This document shows, piece after piece, positions 6,280 through 13,211 of a DNA stretch of 13,211 nucleotides (positions are counted from its first letter, which is position 1; every line of letters starts with the position of its first letter). The position numbers were made by a program, and so were the translations under genes. The notes under the pieces were generated by a model. The model made no database searches. It was given only the letters and a program-made list of their open reading frames with translations, and was not told where the DNA came from. Origin of the DNA: an uncultured Lachnospiraceae bacterium (GTDB lineage Bacteria; Bacillota; Clostridia; Lachnospirales; Lachnospiraceae); assembly GCA_910586725.1 (NCBI GenBank), contig CAJUJL010000059.1, positions 1-13,211 of the forward strand, written 5' to 3'.

Positions 6280-6316
6280 ACAAGTAGGTTCCGAATCTGG
6301 AACCTTCCGACAAGTA
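6280..6316. promoter_or_regulatory. Operator-like palindrome flanked by direct repeats
   Basis: AGGTTCC (6286-6292) and GGAACCT (6299-6305) form a perfect 7-base inverted repeat around GAATCT. The 7-mer ACAAGTA occurs on both sides (6280-6286 and 6310-6316), 30 bases apart, about three helical turns. The site is between the divergent 5983-6261 frame and the 6368 regulator, the expected place for an autoregulatory operator (inference). Confidence 0.5.
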
Positions 6317-6367
6317 AATATTACTGCAATAATGAAAGAAAATCAGTGAAAAAGGGTGCAACAGAAT

Positions 6368-6580
6368 ATGATAAAATTTGACAGGCTCTGGGAAACAGCA
6401 GAAAAAAAAGGCATTACAAAAACCATGTTAAATAAAAAATACAATGTAAGTAAGGCACAGCTTTACCGTTTAAGATACAACCAACCTGTCAGCTCCAATA
6501 CACTAGACCGAATCTGTAATATTTTAGAATGTGATGTATGCGACGTTATGGAACATATACAGGATGACAATTATTTCTAA
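6368..6580 (+). CDS. Small Cro/CI-family (XRE) helix-turn-helix regulator
   Basis: The 70-aa product is a single compact DNA-binding domain of the short Cro/CI type. GITKTMLNKKYNVSKAQLYR (15-34) holds the helix-turn-helix, with the recognition helix near 28-37, and TLDRICNILECDVCDVME (45-62) is the typical closing segment. There is no oligomerisation or sensor domain. The ATG at 6368 was chosen because GGGTG lies 9 bases upstream; an in-frame GTG at 6356 has no ribosome site. It diverges from the start-less frame at 5983-6261 and probably binds the palindrome at 6286-6305 (inference). Proteins of this kind often control small mobile-element or toxin-antitoxin operons. It could also regulate the reverse transcriptase operon, but no matching site is seen there. 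Confidence 0.85.
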   Translation: MIKFDRLWETAEKKGITKTMLNKKYNVSKAQLYRLRYNQPVSSNTLDRICNILECDVCDVMEHIQDDNYF

Positions 6581-6607
6581 AAAGGACAACCTCTACACCC
6601 CTTTTTT
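6579..6607 (+). terminator. Weak terminator candidate after the XRE gene
   Basis: AAAAAGG (6579-6585) can pair with CCTTTTT (6600-6606) across a 14-base loop, with a run of T at the end. The stem is short and AT-rich, so this is tentative. Confidence 0.3.
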
Positions 6608-6731
6608 CATCCACGTCTCTTAATGCCTGTATCACTTTATTTTTACTCTTTGTCTTTCTCAACAATATCAAATTCAAATCATTTGCATTCTCTCTTCGCA
6701 AACCCTTTAGAACTTTCATCGGAGGATCCTT
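6608..6731 (+). other. Leader region of the ABC transporter operon
   Basis: This AT-rich interval holds no gene. GGAGG at 6721-6725 is the ribosome site of the ATPase gene. I could not identify a convincing promoter pair or a binding site for a response regulator. Confidence 0.35.
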
Positions 6732-7472
6732 ATGTATATTTTACAAGCAGAAAATATCTGCAAAACATATTCCAGCGGCAAAGAACGGATTTCCGTTTTA
6801 GAAAACACAAGCCTCAAAATTGCTGACGGTGAACTGACTGCCATTATGGGAGCGTCCGGCAGTGGAAAAACTACGCTGCTGCATCTGCTCTGCGGCATTG
6901 ACAACGCAGATTCCGGCAAAATTTTTATAAAAGGAAAAGAGATTTCTTCTTTATCCGATCACGAATTGTCTTCTTTTCGAAAAAAGCGGTTTGGCATGAT
7001 TTTTCAGGACTTTCAGTTACTGGAAAGCTTAAATGTAAAGGACAATATTCTTGTGCCTCTGATTTTAAACAACTGCGCCATAGAAAAACAGGAAAGCGCG
7101 TATAACCGCGTAATGGACGCTTTGCAGATCAGGCATATCGAACAAAGAAATTTATCGGAAATTTCAGGCGGGCAGAAACAGCGCGTCGCCATTGCCAGAG
7201 CATTTATTCACAATCCTTCGCTGATTTTTGCCGACGAGCCGACGGGAAATCTGGACGCGAAAGCGACAAAAGATGTCATGGAGCAGATTTTAGATATGAA
7301 CCGCAAATTTAAAACCAGCGTTTTAATCGTCACGCACGACTCCTTTGTCGCTTCCTTTTGCGATCGCGTTTTGTTGTTAAAAGACGGTGGATTTGTCCGG
7401 GAAGCCACAAAAGACTCTCCCGGTTTCAAAGAACAAATCGCGTCACTATCATGGAAAATGGGAGGCATGTAA
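6732..7472 (+). CDS. ABC transporter ATP-binding protein (BceA/MacB/LolD class)
   Basis: The 246-aa protein is a complete ABC ATPase. Walker A is GASGSGKTT (40-48), the Q-loop is FQDFQLL (91-97), the signature is ISGGQKQ (144-150) with Ile replacing the usual Leu, Walker B is LIFADEP (164-170), followed by TGNLDAKAT, and the switch His is H202 in VTHD. The overall pattern, including MGASGSGKTTLLH and MIFQDFQLL, fits the MacB/LolD/BceA subfamily, whose members drive FtsX-type permeases acting on peptides or membrane substrates. The ATG has GGAGG 6 bases upstream. The stop is one base before the permease start and the permease ribosome site is inside its last codons, so the two are translationally coupled. 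The substrate cannot be read; antimicrobial-peptide resistance is the best guess. Confidence 0.93.
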   Translation: MYILQAENICKTYSSGKERISVLENTSLKIADGELTAIMGASGSGKTTLLHLLCGIDNADSGKIFIKGKEISSLSDHELSSFRKKRFGMIFQDFQLLESLNVKDNILVPLILNNCAIEKQESAYNRVMDALQIRHIEQRNLSEISGGQKQRVAIARAFIHNPSLIFADEPTGNLDAKATKDVMEQILDMNRKFKTSVLIVTHDSFVASFCDRVLLLKDGGFVREATKDSPGFKEQIASLSWKMGGM

Positions 7473-7473
7473 C

Positions 7474-9216
7474 TTGAATTTTTACCATCTGTCTGTCAAA
7501 ATGTTAAAAAAGAATTTTGCGCAGTATAAATTATATTTCAGCTGCAACTGCTTTTCTGTCGCTATATTTTTCTGCTTTGCTTCCCTGTTTTTAAACGAAC
7601 AATTTATGGATGGCTCTCATGTGGATTCCATGATTTCCAGCAATGTTATTTTTCCCGGCATGCTAATGACCGCTTGTATGCTTCTGTTTCTTCCGTTGTC
7701 TTATCACATTTTCTGGAATGCCAGAAAACAGGATTACGGTATTTTGATGTCACTTGGCATGAGCCGGAAAGACGCGATAAAAAACATTGCCGCAGAGTCT
7801 CTTTTCATCTGTCTGCTCGCTCTTTTCGCAGGGCTTGCCGCAGGCGCCGTATGCTCCGGTATTTTTTATGGAATTTTAAAATACCTGCTGCACATCCAGG
7901 GAGTAAGCTTTGCCATTCCTCCGAAAGCATATTTCCTCACTTGTTTTTTATATGGGGTTATTACCTGTCTTGCAATTTCATACTATTCCATAAAATTGTT
8001 ATGGACCAGAATCGGAAAAATGCTCAAAAACCATGAAACGGCTGAAAAAAAACGGTTTTTTTATCATCTGGCACAAAAACATATGCCAGTATATTGGAAC
8101 CGAAACCTGGTCAGACTCTCTTTTCTCATGCGCCATAAAAAAGAGTGGCGTCTTCGTTATGTAATCGCAGGCATGCTCGTTATGACGGTTACATTTTTGA
8201 CCAGCATGTCCGTTTGTTTTTGGAAAGGATTTCATCAGGATGCAGAAACATACGCGCCGTTTGATCTGGTATACGTCAGTATATATGGATGCAATCAATT
8301 ATCTGAAAAAGAAGCTGCGTCTATTTTAAACAAAGAGCATGTTGTCGTAACGGATTCCTGCTCGATTACATTTTTCAAAGACGCGGTATTTAACTATGTT
8401 TCCGCTTCCGAATTAAATTCCAAATTGCATACGCAGTATCAGGTAAAGGAAGGAACGTTTCTAAACCTGTTTCAATTTGCAATGGACGACGGATATACGC
8501 ACCATACGACTCCGGCAACTAAAATTTCCGCAGATCTACCGGAAAAAACGGTTTCTCTCCTCTCCGGCGGGAGTGATATTGAAATATTATGGAATCAAAA
8601 CCCCGCATTTGCAGACCGCACGGTAATTCTGAATGACCATGATTTTAAAACGCTTTATCATAGCAAAAACTACTGGCAGGGCACGATCCGCTTATTTCAT
8701 TTTACAGACTGGAAACAATCTAAAAATGGAGTGAAAGCCGTTTGCGAAAAATTACGCCAGAAAAACGCCCTTTCAGAAGAAGAATTGCATGCACCGGAAG
8801 CCACATCAAAAATATTTCACTATGAAAAGGCGACACAGTCCGGAAGCGTTTTGATCTTCTCTATGAGCTTTGTCGTTCTGATGCTGTGCGGGGCCGCCTT
8901 TATTTTTATTCATTTTCGAATTGCCAGCGAAAAAGAAGAAACCGGGCGCAGCATAAAAAGTCTGCGTCTCATGGGCTGTTTTCAAAAAGAATTGCAGGAT
9001 ATGCTTCTGTTCAAAAATCGAATTCACTTTCTGATTCCGGTTGTAACAGGGAATATCCTAAGCATTATTCCCTGTTACTGTTTTAACCAGACCTACCGCT
9101 TTGGATTTTTGGGAACCGTTTTATGCATTGTTTCCGGCATTGTCATAGGATTTGCCGTCTGGAAAGGGATGAAATCCTATTCACAAAAAGAATTTTTTAA
9201 TATAGATCCATCCTGA
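7474..9216 (+). CDS. FtsX-like ABC permease (BceB type)
   Basis: The 580-aa integral membrane protein has about eight predicted transmembrane segments: near 20-40, 59-80, 108-134 and 150-172, then 228-250, then a large external domain at about 251-457, and 458-480, 515-535 and 545-565. The stretch KQDYGILMSLGMSRKDAIK (85-103), in the cytoplasmic loop after the second segment, is the typical FtsX/BceB coupling motif and recurs in modified form as RSIKSLRLMGCFQKEL (492-507). BceB proteins usually have ten segments and are somewhat longer, so this is a shorter relative. The start chosen is TTG at 7474 (MNFYHLSVKM), with GGAGG 8 bases upstream at the end of the ATPase gene; an earlier in-frame ATG lies deep within that gene. 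It pairs with the ATPase to make one transporter. No sensor kinase or response regulator is encoded nearby on either side. Confidence 0.9.
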   Translation: MNFYHLSVKMLKKNFAQYKLYFSCNCFSVAIFFCFASLFLNEQFMDGSHVDSMISSNVIFPGMLMTACMLLFLPLSYHIFWNARKQDYGILMSLGMSRKDAIKNIAAESLFICLLALFAGLAAGAVCSGIFYGILKYLLHIQGVSFAIPPKAYFLTCFLYGVITCLAISYYSIKLLWTRIGKMLKNHETAEKKRFFYHLAQKHMPVYWNRNLVRLSFLMRHKKEWRLRYVIAGMLVMTVTFLTSMSVCFWKGFHQDAETYAPFDLVYVSIYGCNQLSEKEAASILNKEHVVVTDSCSITFFKDAVFNYVSASELNSKLHTQYQVKEGTFLNLFQFAMDDGYTHHTTPATKISADLPEKTVSLLSGGSDIEILWNQNPAFADRTVILNDHDFKTLYHSKNYWQGTIRLFHFTDWKQSKNGVKAVCEKLRQKNALSEEELHAPEATSKIFHYEKATQSGSVLIFSMSFVVLMLCGAAFIFIHFRIASEKEETGRSIKSLRLMGCFQKELQDMLLFKNRIHFLIPVVTGNILSIIPCYCFNQTYRFGFLGTVLCIVSGIVIGFAVWKGMKSYSQKEFFNIDPS

Positions 9217-9240
9217 TCCACAAAGATAAAATCTGTGGAT
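9216..9240 (+). terminator. Hairpin after the ABC operon, possible weak terminator
   Basis: ATCCAC-AA-AGAT pairs with ATCT-GTGGAT around a 3-base loop, with a two-base bulge. It begins at the permease stop codon. There is no T-run after it, so it may protect or attenuate the transcript rather than end it cleanly. Confidence 0.3.
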
Positions 9241-9256
9241 GAAATAATAAAATTTC

Positions 9257-9265
9257 TGTTATACT
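9257..9265 (+). promoter_or_regulatory. Extended -10 promoter for the translesion polymerase operon
   Basis: TGTTATACT contains TATACT (9260-9265) with a TGn extension; the -35 region is poor. The transcript would start near 9272, leaving a leader of about 95 bases. I found no GAAC-N4-GTTC LexA box near it. Confidence 0.45.
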
Positions 9266-9284
9266 ATCCTTCAAGGCTTATTTC

Positions 9285-9316
9285 AAACAGGCAGACGGCA
9301 ATGCTTTCGCCTGTTT
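9285..9316 (+). promoter_or_regulatory. Hairpin in the leader of the translesion polymerase gene
   Basis: AAACAGGC (9285-9292) pairs perfectly with GCCTGTTT (9309-9316) around a 16-base loop, between the promoter and the ribosome site. There is no T-run, so it is not a classical terminator. It could be a structured leader or a protein-binding site; the function is unknown. Confidence 0.4.
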
Positions 9317-9367
9317 CATCCGCAGAAATACGCAAAATGTCATAATAGAAAAACGGGAGGATAACAC

Positions 9368-10894
9368 ATGAATGAAAATCCTGTTTATATAGCGATTGAC
9401 CTCAAATCTTTTTACGCTTCCGTGGAATGCGTAGAGCGTCAACTAAATCCGCTGGAAACCCACCTTGTAGTGGCAGACGCCAGCCGGACGGAGAAAACGA
9501 TCTGCCTTGCGGTATCTCCTTCTTTGAAGGCTTACGGAATTTCCGGAAGAGCAAGGCTGTTTGAAGTAATACGACGGGTAAAGGAAATCAACCGGGAAAG
9601 AAAAAGCAAACTTTCTACAGGACAATTTGCCGGCTCGTCCTACCATGCTCCGGAACTGGCCAAACATCCGGAGTTTGAGCTTTCTTATATTATCGCGCCT
9701 CCAAGAATGACCTTTTACATGGAGTACAGCGCTATCATTTACAAAACCTATTTAAAATATATTGCACCGGAGGACATCCACGTTTATTCCATTGACGAAG
9801 TATTTATGGATGTAACCCATTACCTGAAAACATACAACATGTCCCCGAAAGAACTGGCCTCAACCATCATACGGGATGTCCTTGACAGCACGGGAATTAC
9901 GGCCGCCGCAGGAATCGGCACAAACCTGTATCTTTGCAAAGTGGCAATGGATATTGTGGCAAAGCACGTAGAACCGGATGAACGCGGCGTGCGTATCGCA
10001 GAACTGGATGAAATGAGTTACCGCAGACTTTTATGGGATCACCGCCCTCTCACCGATTTCTGGCGCATCGGGCACGGATACCAAAAAAAACTGGAAGCCG
10101 CGGGGCTTTTTACGATGGGCGACATTGCCCGCTGTTCCCTTGGCAAAGACGGAGACTTTCACAACGAAGACCTTCTTTATCATATGTTCGGCATCAATGC
10201 GGAGCTTTTAATTGACCACGCATGGGGCTTTGAGCCGACTACTATGGACCTCATCAAAGCCTACAAGCCGGAAACAAACTGCATATGCTCCGGCCAGGTC
10301 CTGCAATACCCTTACGATTCCCAAAAAGCCAGACTCATCGTCCGGGAAATGACGGACCTCCTTGTTCTGGATCTTGTGGAAAGAAGAATCGTCACGGACC
10401 AGATGACGCTTACCATCGGATATGACAGGGAAAATCTCACAATGGACAACAGCAAAAAGATCTATCGGGGCGAAGTCACAGTAGACCGTTACGGAAGAAA
10501 AATCCCCAAACACGCACATGGAACCATTCATCTCGACCGCCAGACTTCGTCCACGCAAATCATAACGGACGCCGTCCTGGACCTCTATGACCGTATTATA
10601 AATCCCGATCTTTTGATCCGCCGCATATCCGTCGTTGCAAATCATTTAATCGACGAAACACAGGTTATGGAAACGAATCGCTTTGAGCAGCTTGACCTGT
10701 TTACAGATTACGCAGCTCTGGATAAAAAACGGAAAGAGGAAGAAAAAAAACTTTCCAAAGAAAGAAAATTACAGGAAGCGGTGCTGTCCGTAAAAAAGAA
10801 ATACGGCAAAAACGCCATCCTAAAGGGCATGAACCTGCAGGAAGGCGCTACCGCCATAGAACGCAACCGCCAGATCGGAGGCCACAAAGCATGA
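9368..10894 (+). CDS. Y-family translesion DNA polymerase (UmuC/UvrX-like)
   Basis: The 508-aa protein belongs to the UmuC/UvrX branch of Y-family polymerases, low-fidelity enzymes that copy past DNA damage. IAIDLKSFYASVE (8-20) holds the first metal ligand D11 and the YSIDEVFMD block (140-148) holds D143 and E144, so the active site is intact. A helix-hairpin-helix region lies near 226-256, the little-finger domain at about 300-430, and QLDLF (441-445) is a near-perfect beta-clamp binding motif. A Lys/Glu-rich helical tail follows. GGGAGG lies 7 bases before the ATG. The last four bases overlap the YolD-like gene as ATGA, a pairing often found on phages, plasmids and integrative elements of Firmicutes. 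It is distinct from chromosomal DinB, which is shorter. SOS control is common in the family but no LexA box is visible. Confidence 0.93.
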   Translation: MNENPVYIAIDLKSFYASVECVERQLNPLETHLVVADASRTEKTICLAVSPSLKAYGISGRARLFEVIRRVKEINRERKSKLSTGQFAGSSYHAPELAKHPEFELSYIIAPPRMTFYMEYSAIIYKTYLKYIAPEDIHVYSIDEVFMDVTHYLKTYNMSPKELASTIIRDVLDSTGITAAAGIGTNLYLCKVAMDIVAKHVEPDERGVRIAELDEMSYRRLLWDHRPLTDFWRIGHGYQKKLEAAGLFTMGDIARCSLGKDGDFHNEDLLYHMFGINAELLIDHAWGFEPTTMDLIKAYKPETNCICSGQVLQYPYDSQKARLIVREMTDLLVLDLVERRIVTDQMTLTIGYDRENLTMDNSKKIYRGEVTVDRYGRKIPKHAHGTIHLDRQTSSTQIITDAVLDLYDRIINPDLLIRRISVVANHLIDETQVMETNRFEQLDLFTDYAALDKKRKEEEKKLSKERKLQEAVLSVKKKYGKNAILKGMNLQEGATAIERNRQIGGHKA

Positions 10895-11337
10895 AGAGCC
10901 CAAATCAACACAAATATGACGACATCATTCATCTTCCGCACCATGTATCCAAAAAACATCCGCCGATGTCTCTTTTAAACCGCGCCGCGCAATTTTCCCC
11001 TTTTTCCGCCCTGACCGGATACGATGACGCCATCCGGGAAACGGCCCGCCTGACCGATCCCTTCCAAAAACCGGACGAAGACCGAAAAGATCTGCTGGAT
11101 AAGCAGCTTTGGCTCATCCGAAAACATCTGGAGCAAAAACCAGAGATAGAAGTCACATATTTTGAACCCGACGGCAAAAAGGACGGCGGAACCTATGTGA
11201 CAGTCTGCGGCAGGGTAAAAAAAATAGACGCCTGTGAACGCAGGATTATTTTAACAGACGGAACGTCTCTGCTGGCAGACCGCATCCGCTCCATTCACGG
11301 CGATCTGTTTGCAAATATGGACGCCTCATACATGTAA
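10891..11337 (+). CDS. YolD-like protein, partner of the translesion polymerase
   Basis: The 148-aa protein resembles the YolD family, proposed functional counterparts of UmuD that accompany Gram-positive Y-family polymerases. The segment MSLLNRAAQFSPFSALTGYD (26-45) is the hallmark stretch in Clostridia, followed by DAIRETARLT. The C-terminal part (about 80-148) is predicted mostly beta strand (GTYVTVCGRVKKID; RRIILTDGTSLLAD) and looks like a small barrel. It starts inside the polymerase stop (ATGA), so expression is coupled. The 3' end overlaps the convergent gene by 12 bases. The family and pairing are well recognised; the exact biochemical role is not established. Confidence 0.82.
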   Translation: MKSPNQHKYDDIIHLPHHVSKKHPPMSLLNRAAQFSPFSALTGYDDAIRETARLTDPFQKPDEDRKDLLDKQLWLIRKHLEQKPEIEVTYFEPDGKKDGGTYVTVCGRVKKIDACERRIILTDGTSLLADRIRSIHGDLFANMDASYM

Positions 11338-11598
11338 ACGCGAAAGCCGCCATTCATGACCAAAATAACTATACCAGAGATTAAATTTCTTTCTTGCGCC
11401 GTATACCACAGCATCACATGAAAAGTTCACTCCCACCCGGTTTTTATCCCTGTCTTCGGATAACACTTTATCTATCGTGACCGTAACCAGTTCTCCGTTC
11501 TTATCCCGAAACCGGAACCGGATCGGCGTAATTTTTCCATCCGTATCGGTGCAGGAAATCATCTGCACCGGAATGTCAACACACAGAATGCTTTCCAA
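11326..11598 (-). CDS. Conserved small protein of unknown function (90-100 aa)
   Basis: The product reads SILCVDIPVQMISCTDTDGK and goes on with alternating strands (TPIRFRFRDKNGELVTVTID) to a C-terminus GHEWRLSRLHV, suggesting a small beta-barrel. Similar short proteins accompany the polymerase/YolD pair in Lachnospiraceae, as far as I recall; the function is unknown. AAGGAG (11612-11607) stands 8 bases before a TTG at 11598, giving a 90-aa product, and the predicted transcript starts near 11635. Two upstream in-frame ATGs (11628 and 11616) would extend it to 100 or 96 aa but have no usable ribosome site. The gene runs against the YolD gene and shares 12 bases with its 3' end. Confidence 0.7.
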   Translation of the reverse strand: MESILCVDIPVQMISCTDTDGKITPIRFRFRDKNGELVTVTIDKVLSEDRDKNRVGVNFSCDAVVYGARKKFNLWYSYFGHEWRLSRLHV

Positions 11599-11641
11599 AT
11601 CCAACGCTCCTTCCATACCTTCGCCCATATAAGATACATCT

Positions 11642-11670
11642 ATAATAATATGCGAACATACATTTGTAAA
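11642..11670 (-). promoter_or_regulatory. Promoter of the 11598 gene
   Basis: On minus, TTTACA (11670-11665), a 17-base spacer and TATTAT (11647-11642) make a good promoter. The spacer contains GAACATAC, half of a LexA-like box, but the second half does not match well. Confidence 0.55.
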
Positions 11671-11749
11671 TCGGTAATGTTTGGCATCAAATTTTTCAAT
11701 ATTTTATCAATTTGTATACAAATACACGCTTTAACGATTATTAATTTCA

Positions 11750-11778
11750 TTGACTTTACTTTATTGCAATGGTATTCT
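11750..11778 (+). promoter_or_regulatory. Promoter of the zinc-ribbon/DUF2085 operon
   Basis: TTGACT (11750-11755), 17 bases and TATTCT (11773-11778) form a good promoter, about 45 bases before the ATG at 11823. Confidence 0.65.
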
Positions 11779-11822
11779 TTATTAAAAATTAGTCTAAACA
11801 CAAAAGAAAGAGAGGCAAAGAT

Positions 11823-12032
11823 ATGAAATGTCCAAAATGTGGAAATGAAAATTGCCAGATTATTACAGAAACAACAACTACAGGAAAAGATTTTTCTGCT
11901 GGCAAAGGTTGTTGCGGAGCGTTACTATTAGGGCCTATCGGAATACTATGCGGGGCTTGTGGCAAAGGCAAACAAATTTCTTCAGAACATTTTTGGGTTT
12001 GTCCTAACTGTGGAAAAAAATTCAAAGTATAA
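11823..12032 (+). CDS. Small zinc-ribbon protein
   Basis: The 69-aa protein has CPKC at the N-terminus (C3, C6) and CPNC near the C-terminus (C60, C63), a classical four-Cys zinc ribbon split by a long insert. The insert (about 27-50) is rich in Gly and Cys with a hydrophobic core (GALLLGPIGILCGACGKG), unusual for a soluble zinc ribbon and possibly a membrane-touching hairpin; this glycine-rich pattern recurs in small bacterial proteins. GAGAGG lies 7 bases before the ATG. Its TAA overlaps the ATG of the DUF2085 gene (TAATG), so the two are co-translated. The function is unknown; a structural zinc site is likely. Confidence 0.8.
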   Translation: MKCPKCGNENCQIITETTTTGKDFSAGKGCCGALLLGPIGILCGACGKGKQISSEHFWVCPNCGKKFKV

Positions 12033-12391
12033 TGAATACAGAATATATCTGGATAAAATCTATGAAATGGTGTAAAAAATATTGTAACTGTCATCAGCTT
12101 CCGGAGAGGAGTTTTTTCTTAAAAGGGTACCAATTTCCTCTGTGCGCCAGATGCACTGGTATATTAACAGGACATATTGCGGCCTTTATTATTTCTCCAT
12201 TCATTACGATAAAATACTCCATTTCAATACTAACCTTACCGTTAATCATTGACGGAACCATACAATATTTTAGTAAATACGAATCTACCAATTTTAAAAG
12301 AGTTTTATCTGGTTTTTTATATGGATTTGCCTTTACTTCTATGATATTTCATACAATCAAATTAATTGCATCTGCATTTAGATCAAAATAA
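12032..12391 (+). CDS. DUF2085 family membrane protein
   Basis: The 119-aa protein carries the DUF2085 hallmarks CHQLPERSF (20-28) and CARCTG (38-43). Three hydrophobic stretches (about 44-58, 60-76 and 92-114) are likely membrane segments. The conserved Cys and His residues may bind a metal; the family has no established function. The ATG at 12032 overlaps the zinc-ribbon stop (TAATG), supporting this start over an internal Met at residue 11. The stop is only two bases before the IS66-associated hairpin, so the last few residues might have been altered when the insertion sequence arrived, which I cannot test here. Confidence 0.85.
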   Translation: MNTEYIWIKSMKWCKKYCNCHQLPERSFFLKGYQFPLCARCTGILTGHIAAFIISPFITIKYSISILTLPLIIDGTIQYFSKYESTNFKRVLSGFLYGFAFTSMIFHTIKLIASAFRSK

Positions 12392-13117
12392 CAGCCACCC
12401 CAAAGGGCGGCGTTCCATAAGGAAGTAAAAGCCAAAAGACAATATAATCAAAAACTCTCTGGGATGGCTGGCATTGCGCGTCTTCTGGTATTCATACAGG
12501 ACAATCTGGCGTTCTGTGTACATCCGTCCGGTGCGGTATACCCACATGTAGCTTTTTGATCCGGCAGGACGGCCGTCTTTGTTCACCAGCACAGGTGTTT
12601 CGTCTGCCTGCAGTACATGATAACTGTACAGTTTTTCATGCAGGTAATCATAGAGGACAGCGAGGTATCTGTCTGCACATTGGATTGTCCAGTTCGCCAT
12701 GTTCTGCCTGGAAATATGCAGGCCATACCGTTCAAACTCTCGTTCCTGGCGGTAGAGGGGCGCCGCATTGACATATTTAGCGTTCATCACGGCTGCTTCC
12801 AGCGAGGGGGACGCCAGGCTTCCCCTTAACAGGCTCTCCGGATGCGGCGCCTTTACGATCTCATCCGTATTCTTTCCGGCATATACTTTTACATGGCGTT
12901 CCTCCACTTCGACCTTTGCTGGAGTAAAACCATATCTGCGGTATACTTCGTCAGGAAGCTGTTTAAAACCCCCTTCCCCAAACAGCGCCGCCAGTTCCTC
13001 CAGAGATATGGAATGTTCGATCACGACTACCGGCAGGCCATCCAGATCCTCTTCCCGCTTTCCCTGTTTCTTTTTCGGTCTCCGGCGGGGGACAGCCTCT
13101 TCTTGTCCCACGATCAC
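12383..13117 (-). pseudogene. IS66 family transposase (TnpC) remnant, truncated at both ends
   Basis: The 244-aa frame matches the middle of IS66 TnpC of the cysteine-poor type common in Clostridia. LPDEVYRRYGFTPAKVEVEE, SLASPSLEAAVMNAKYVNAA, PLYRQEREFERYG and HVLQADETPV are characteristic, and DET holds the first catalytic Asp. Homology stops after ASHPREFL (near 12449); the remaining 21 residues are unrelated, and the DGY and Glu parts of the catalytic triad are absent. The N-terminal part, normally a Leu-rich coiled region, is also missing; the frame simply stays open from the window edge. No tnpA or tnpB genes are present. The protein cannot be an active transposase. It is a deletion scar of an IS66 element inserted downstream of the DUF2085 gene. 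Confidence 0.9.
12394..12411 (-). terminator. Terminator at the 3' end of the IS66 remnant
   Basis: GCCACCC (12394-12400) pairs with GGGCGGC (12405-12411) around CAAA, with one G-U pair in the minus-strand RNA, followed on minus by TGTTATTTT. It overlaps the end of the remnant frame and suits termination of minus-strand transcription. Confidence 0.5.
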
Positions 13118-13146
13118 CCCAATCGGGACCGTATAAAAAATAATGG

Positions 13147-13206
13147 AAAGCCCTATAAAATGAGGGCACTGAAAAAGTCTGATTCTTTGAAAAAGAATTG
13201 GGCTTT
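13147..13206. repeat. Stacked inverted repeats, possible edge of another mobile element
   Basis: AAAGCCC (13147-13153) and GGGCTTT (13200-13206) form an outer inverted repeat. Inside it are GCCCT/AGGGC (13150-13154, 13163-13167) and ATTCTTT/AAAGAAT (13182-13188, 13192-13198), followed by a T-run on plus. This lies where IS66 homology ends, so it may be the terminus of a second insertion sequence running out of the window, or a plus-strand terminator. The element type cannot be named. Confidence 0.4.
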
Positions 13207-13211
13207 TTTCA

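Noticed and set aside
11652..11668. LexA (DinR) box in the promoter of the 11598 gene
   Set aside because: Only one half (CGAAC) matches; the other half, ATTTG, departs from GTTCG at two positions.

Overview
The window looks like accessory DNA from a low-to-moderate GC Gram-positive anaerobe, most likely a gut Lachnospiraceae or a related Clostridia member. The grounds are strong GGAGG-type ribosome sites, TTGACA/TATAAT-like promoters, U-tailed terminators and the gene families present (FtsX-type ABC transporter, UmuC-like polymerase with a YolD-like partner, DUF2085, a cysteine-poor IS66 transposase). This is recognition from memory; no database search was possible.

Layout. Positions 1-607 (minus) hold a tightly packed operon of unrecognised small genes: a 45-aa protein, a protein of about 124-136 aa whose start codon appears to have decayed from ATG to ATA, and a third gene cut by the window edge. 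Positions 761-1541 (minus) hold a complete MntA/HepT (MNT nucleotidyltransferase/HEPN) toxin-antitoxin pair with promoter and terminator. Positions 1638-1886 (plus) hold a short, probably truncated gene with an intact promoter. Positions 2021-5772 (minus) hold an AT-rich two-gene operon: a 166-aa helical protein followed, through an ATGA overlap, by a 1084-aa protein joining a reverse transcriptase domain with intact catalytic motifs to a long helical middle and a C-terminal HD phosphohydrolase domain. This is the best candidate for a new or poorly described RT-based anti-phage system. It sits beside the MntA/HepT pair, so 0.8-5.8 kb reads as a small defence island.

Positions 5919-6580 hold a terminator, a start-less reading frame on minus, a palindromic operator-like site and a small Cro/CI-type regulator on plus. 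Positions 6732-9216 (plus) encode an ABC ATPase and FtsX-like permease resembling the BceAB/MacB class, without a two-component system in view. Positions 9257-11337 (plus) encode a Y-family translesion polymerase with a beta-clamp motif and a YolD-like protein in an ATGA overlap. A small conserved minus-strand gene overlaps the YolD gene tail to tail. Positions 11750-12391 (plus) hold a zinc-ribbon protein and a DUF2085 membrane protein joined by TAATG. Positions 12394-13117 (minus) hold an IS66 transposase remnant missing both ends, and the last 90 bases carry inverted repeats that may be the edge of another element.

How they may work together (inference): the two defence modules and the mutagenic polymerase cassette are typical cargo of mobile elements. 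The broken gene at 1719, the two genes with lost starts and the IS66 scar suggest repeated insertion and decay at this locus.
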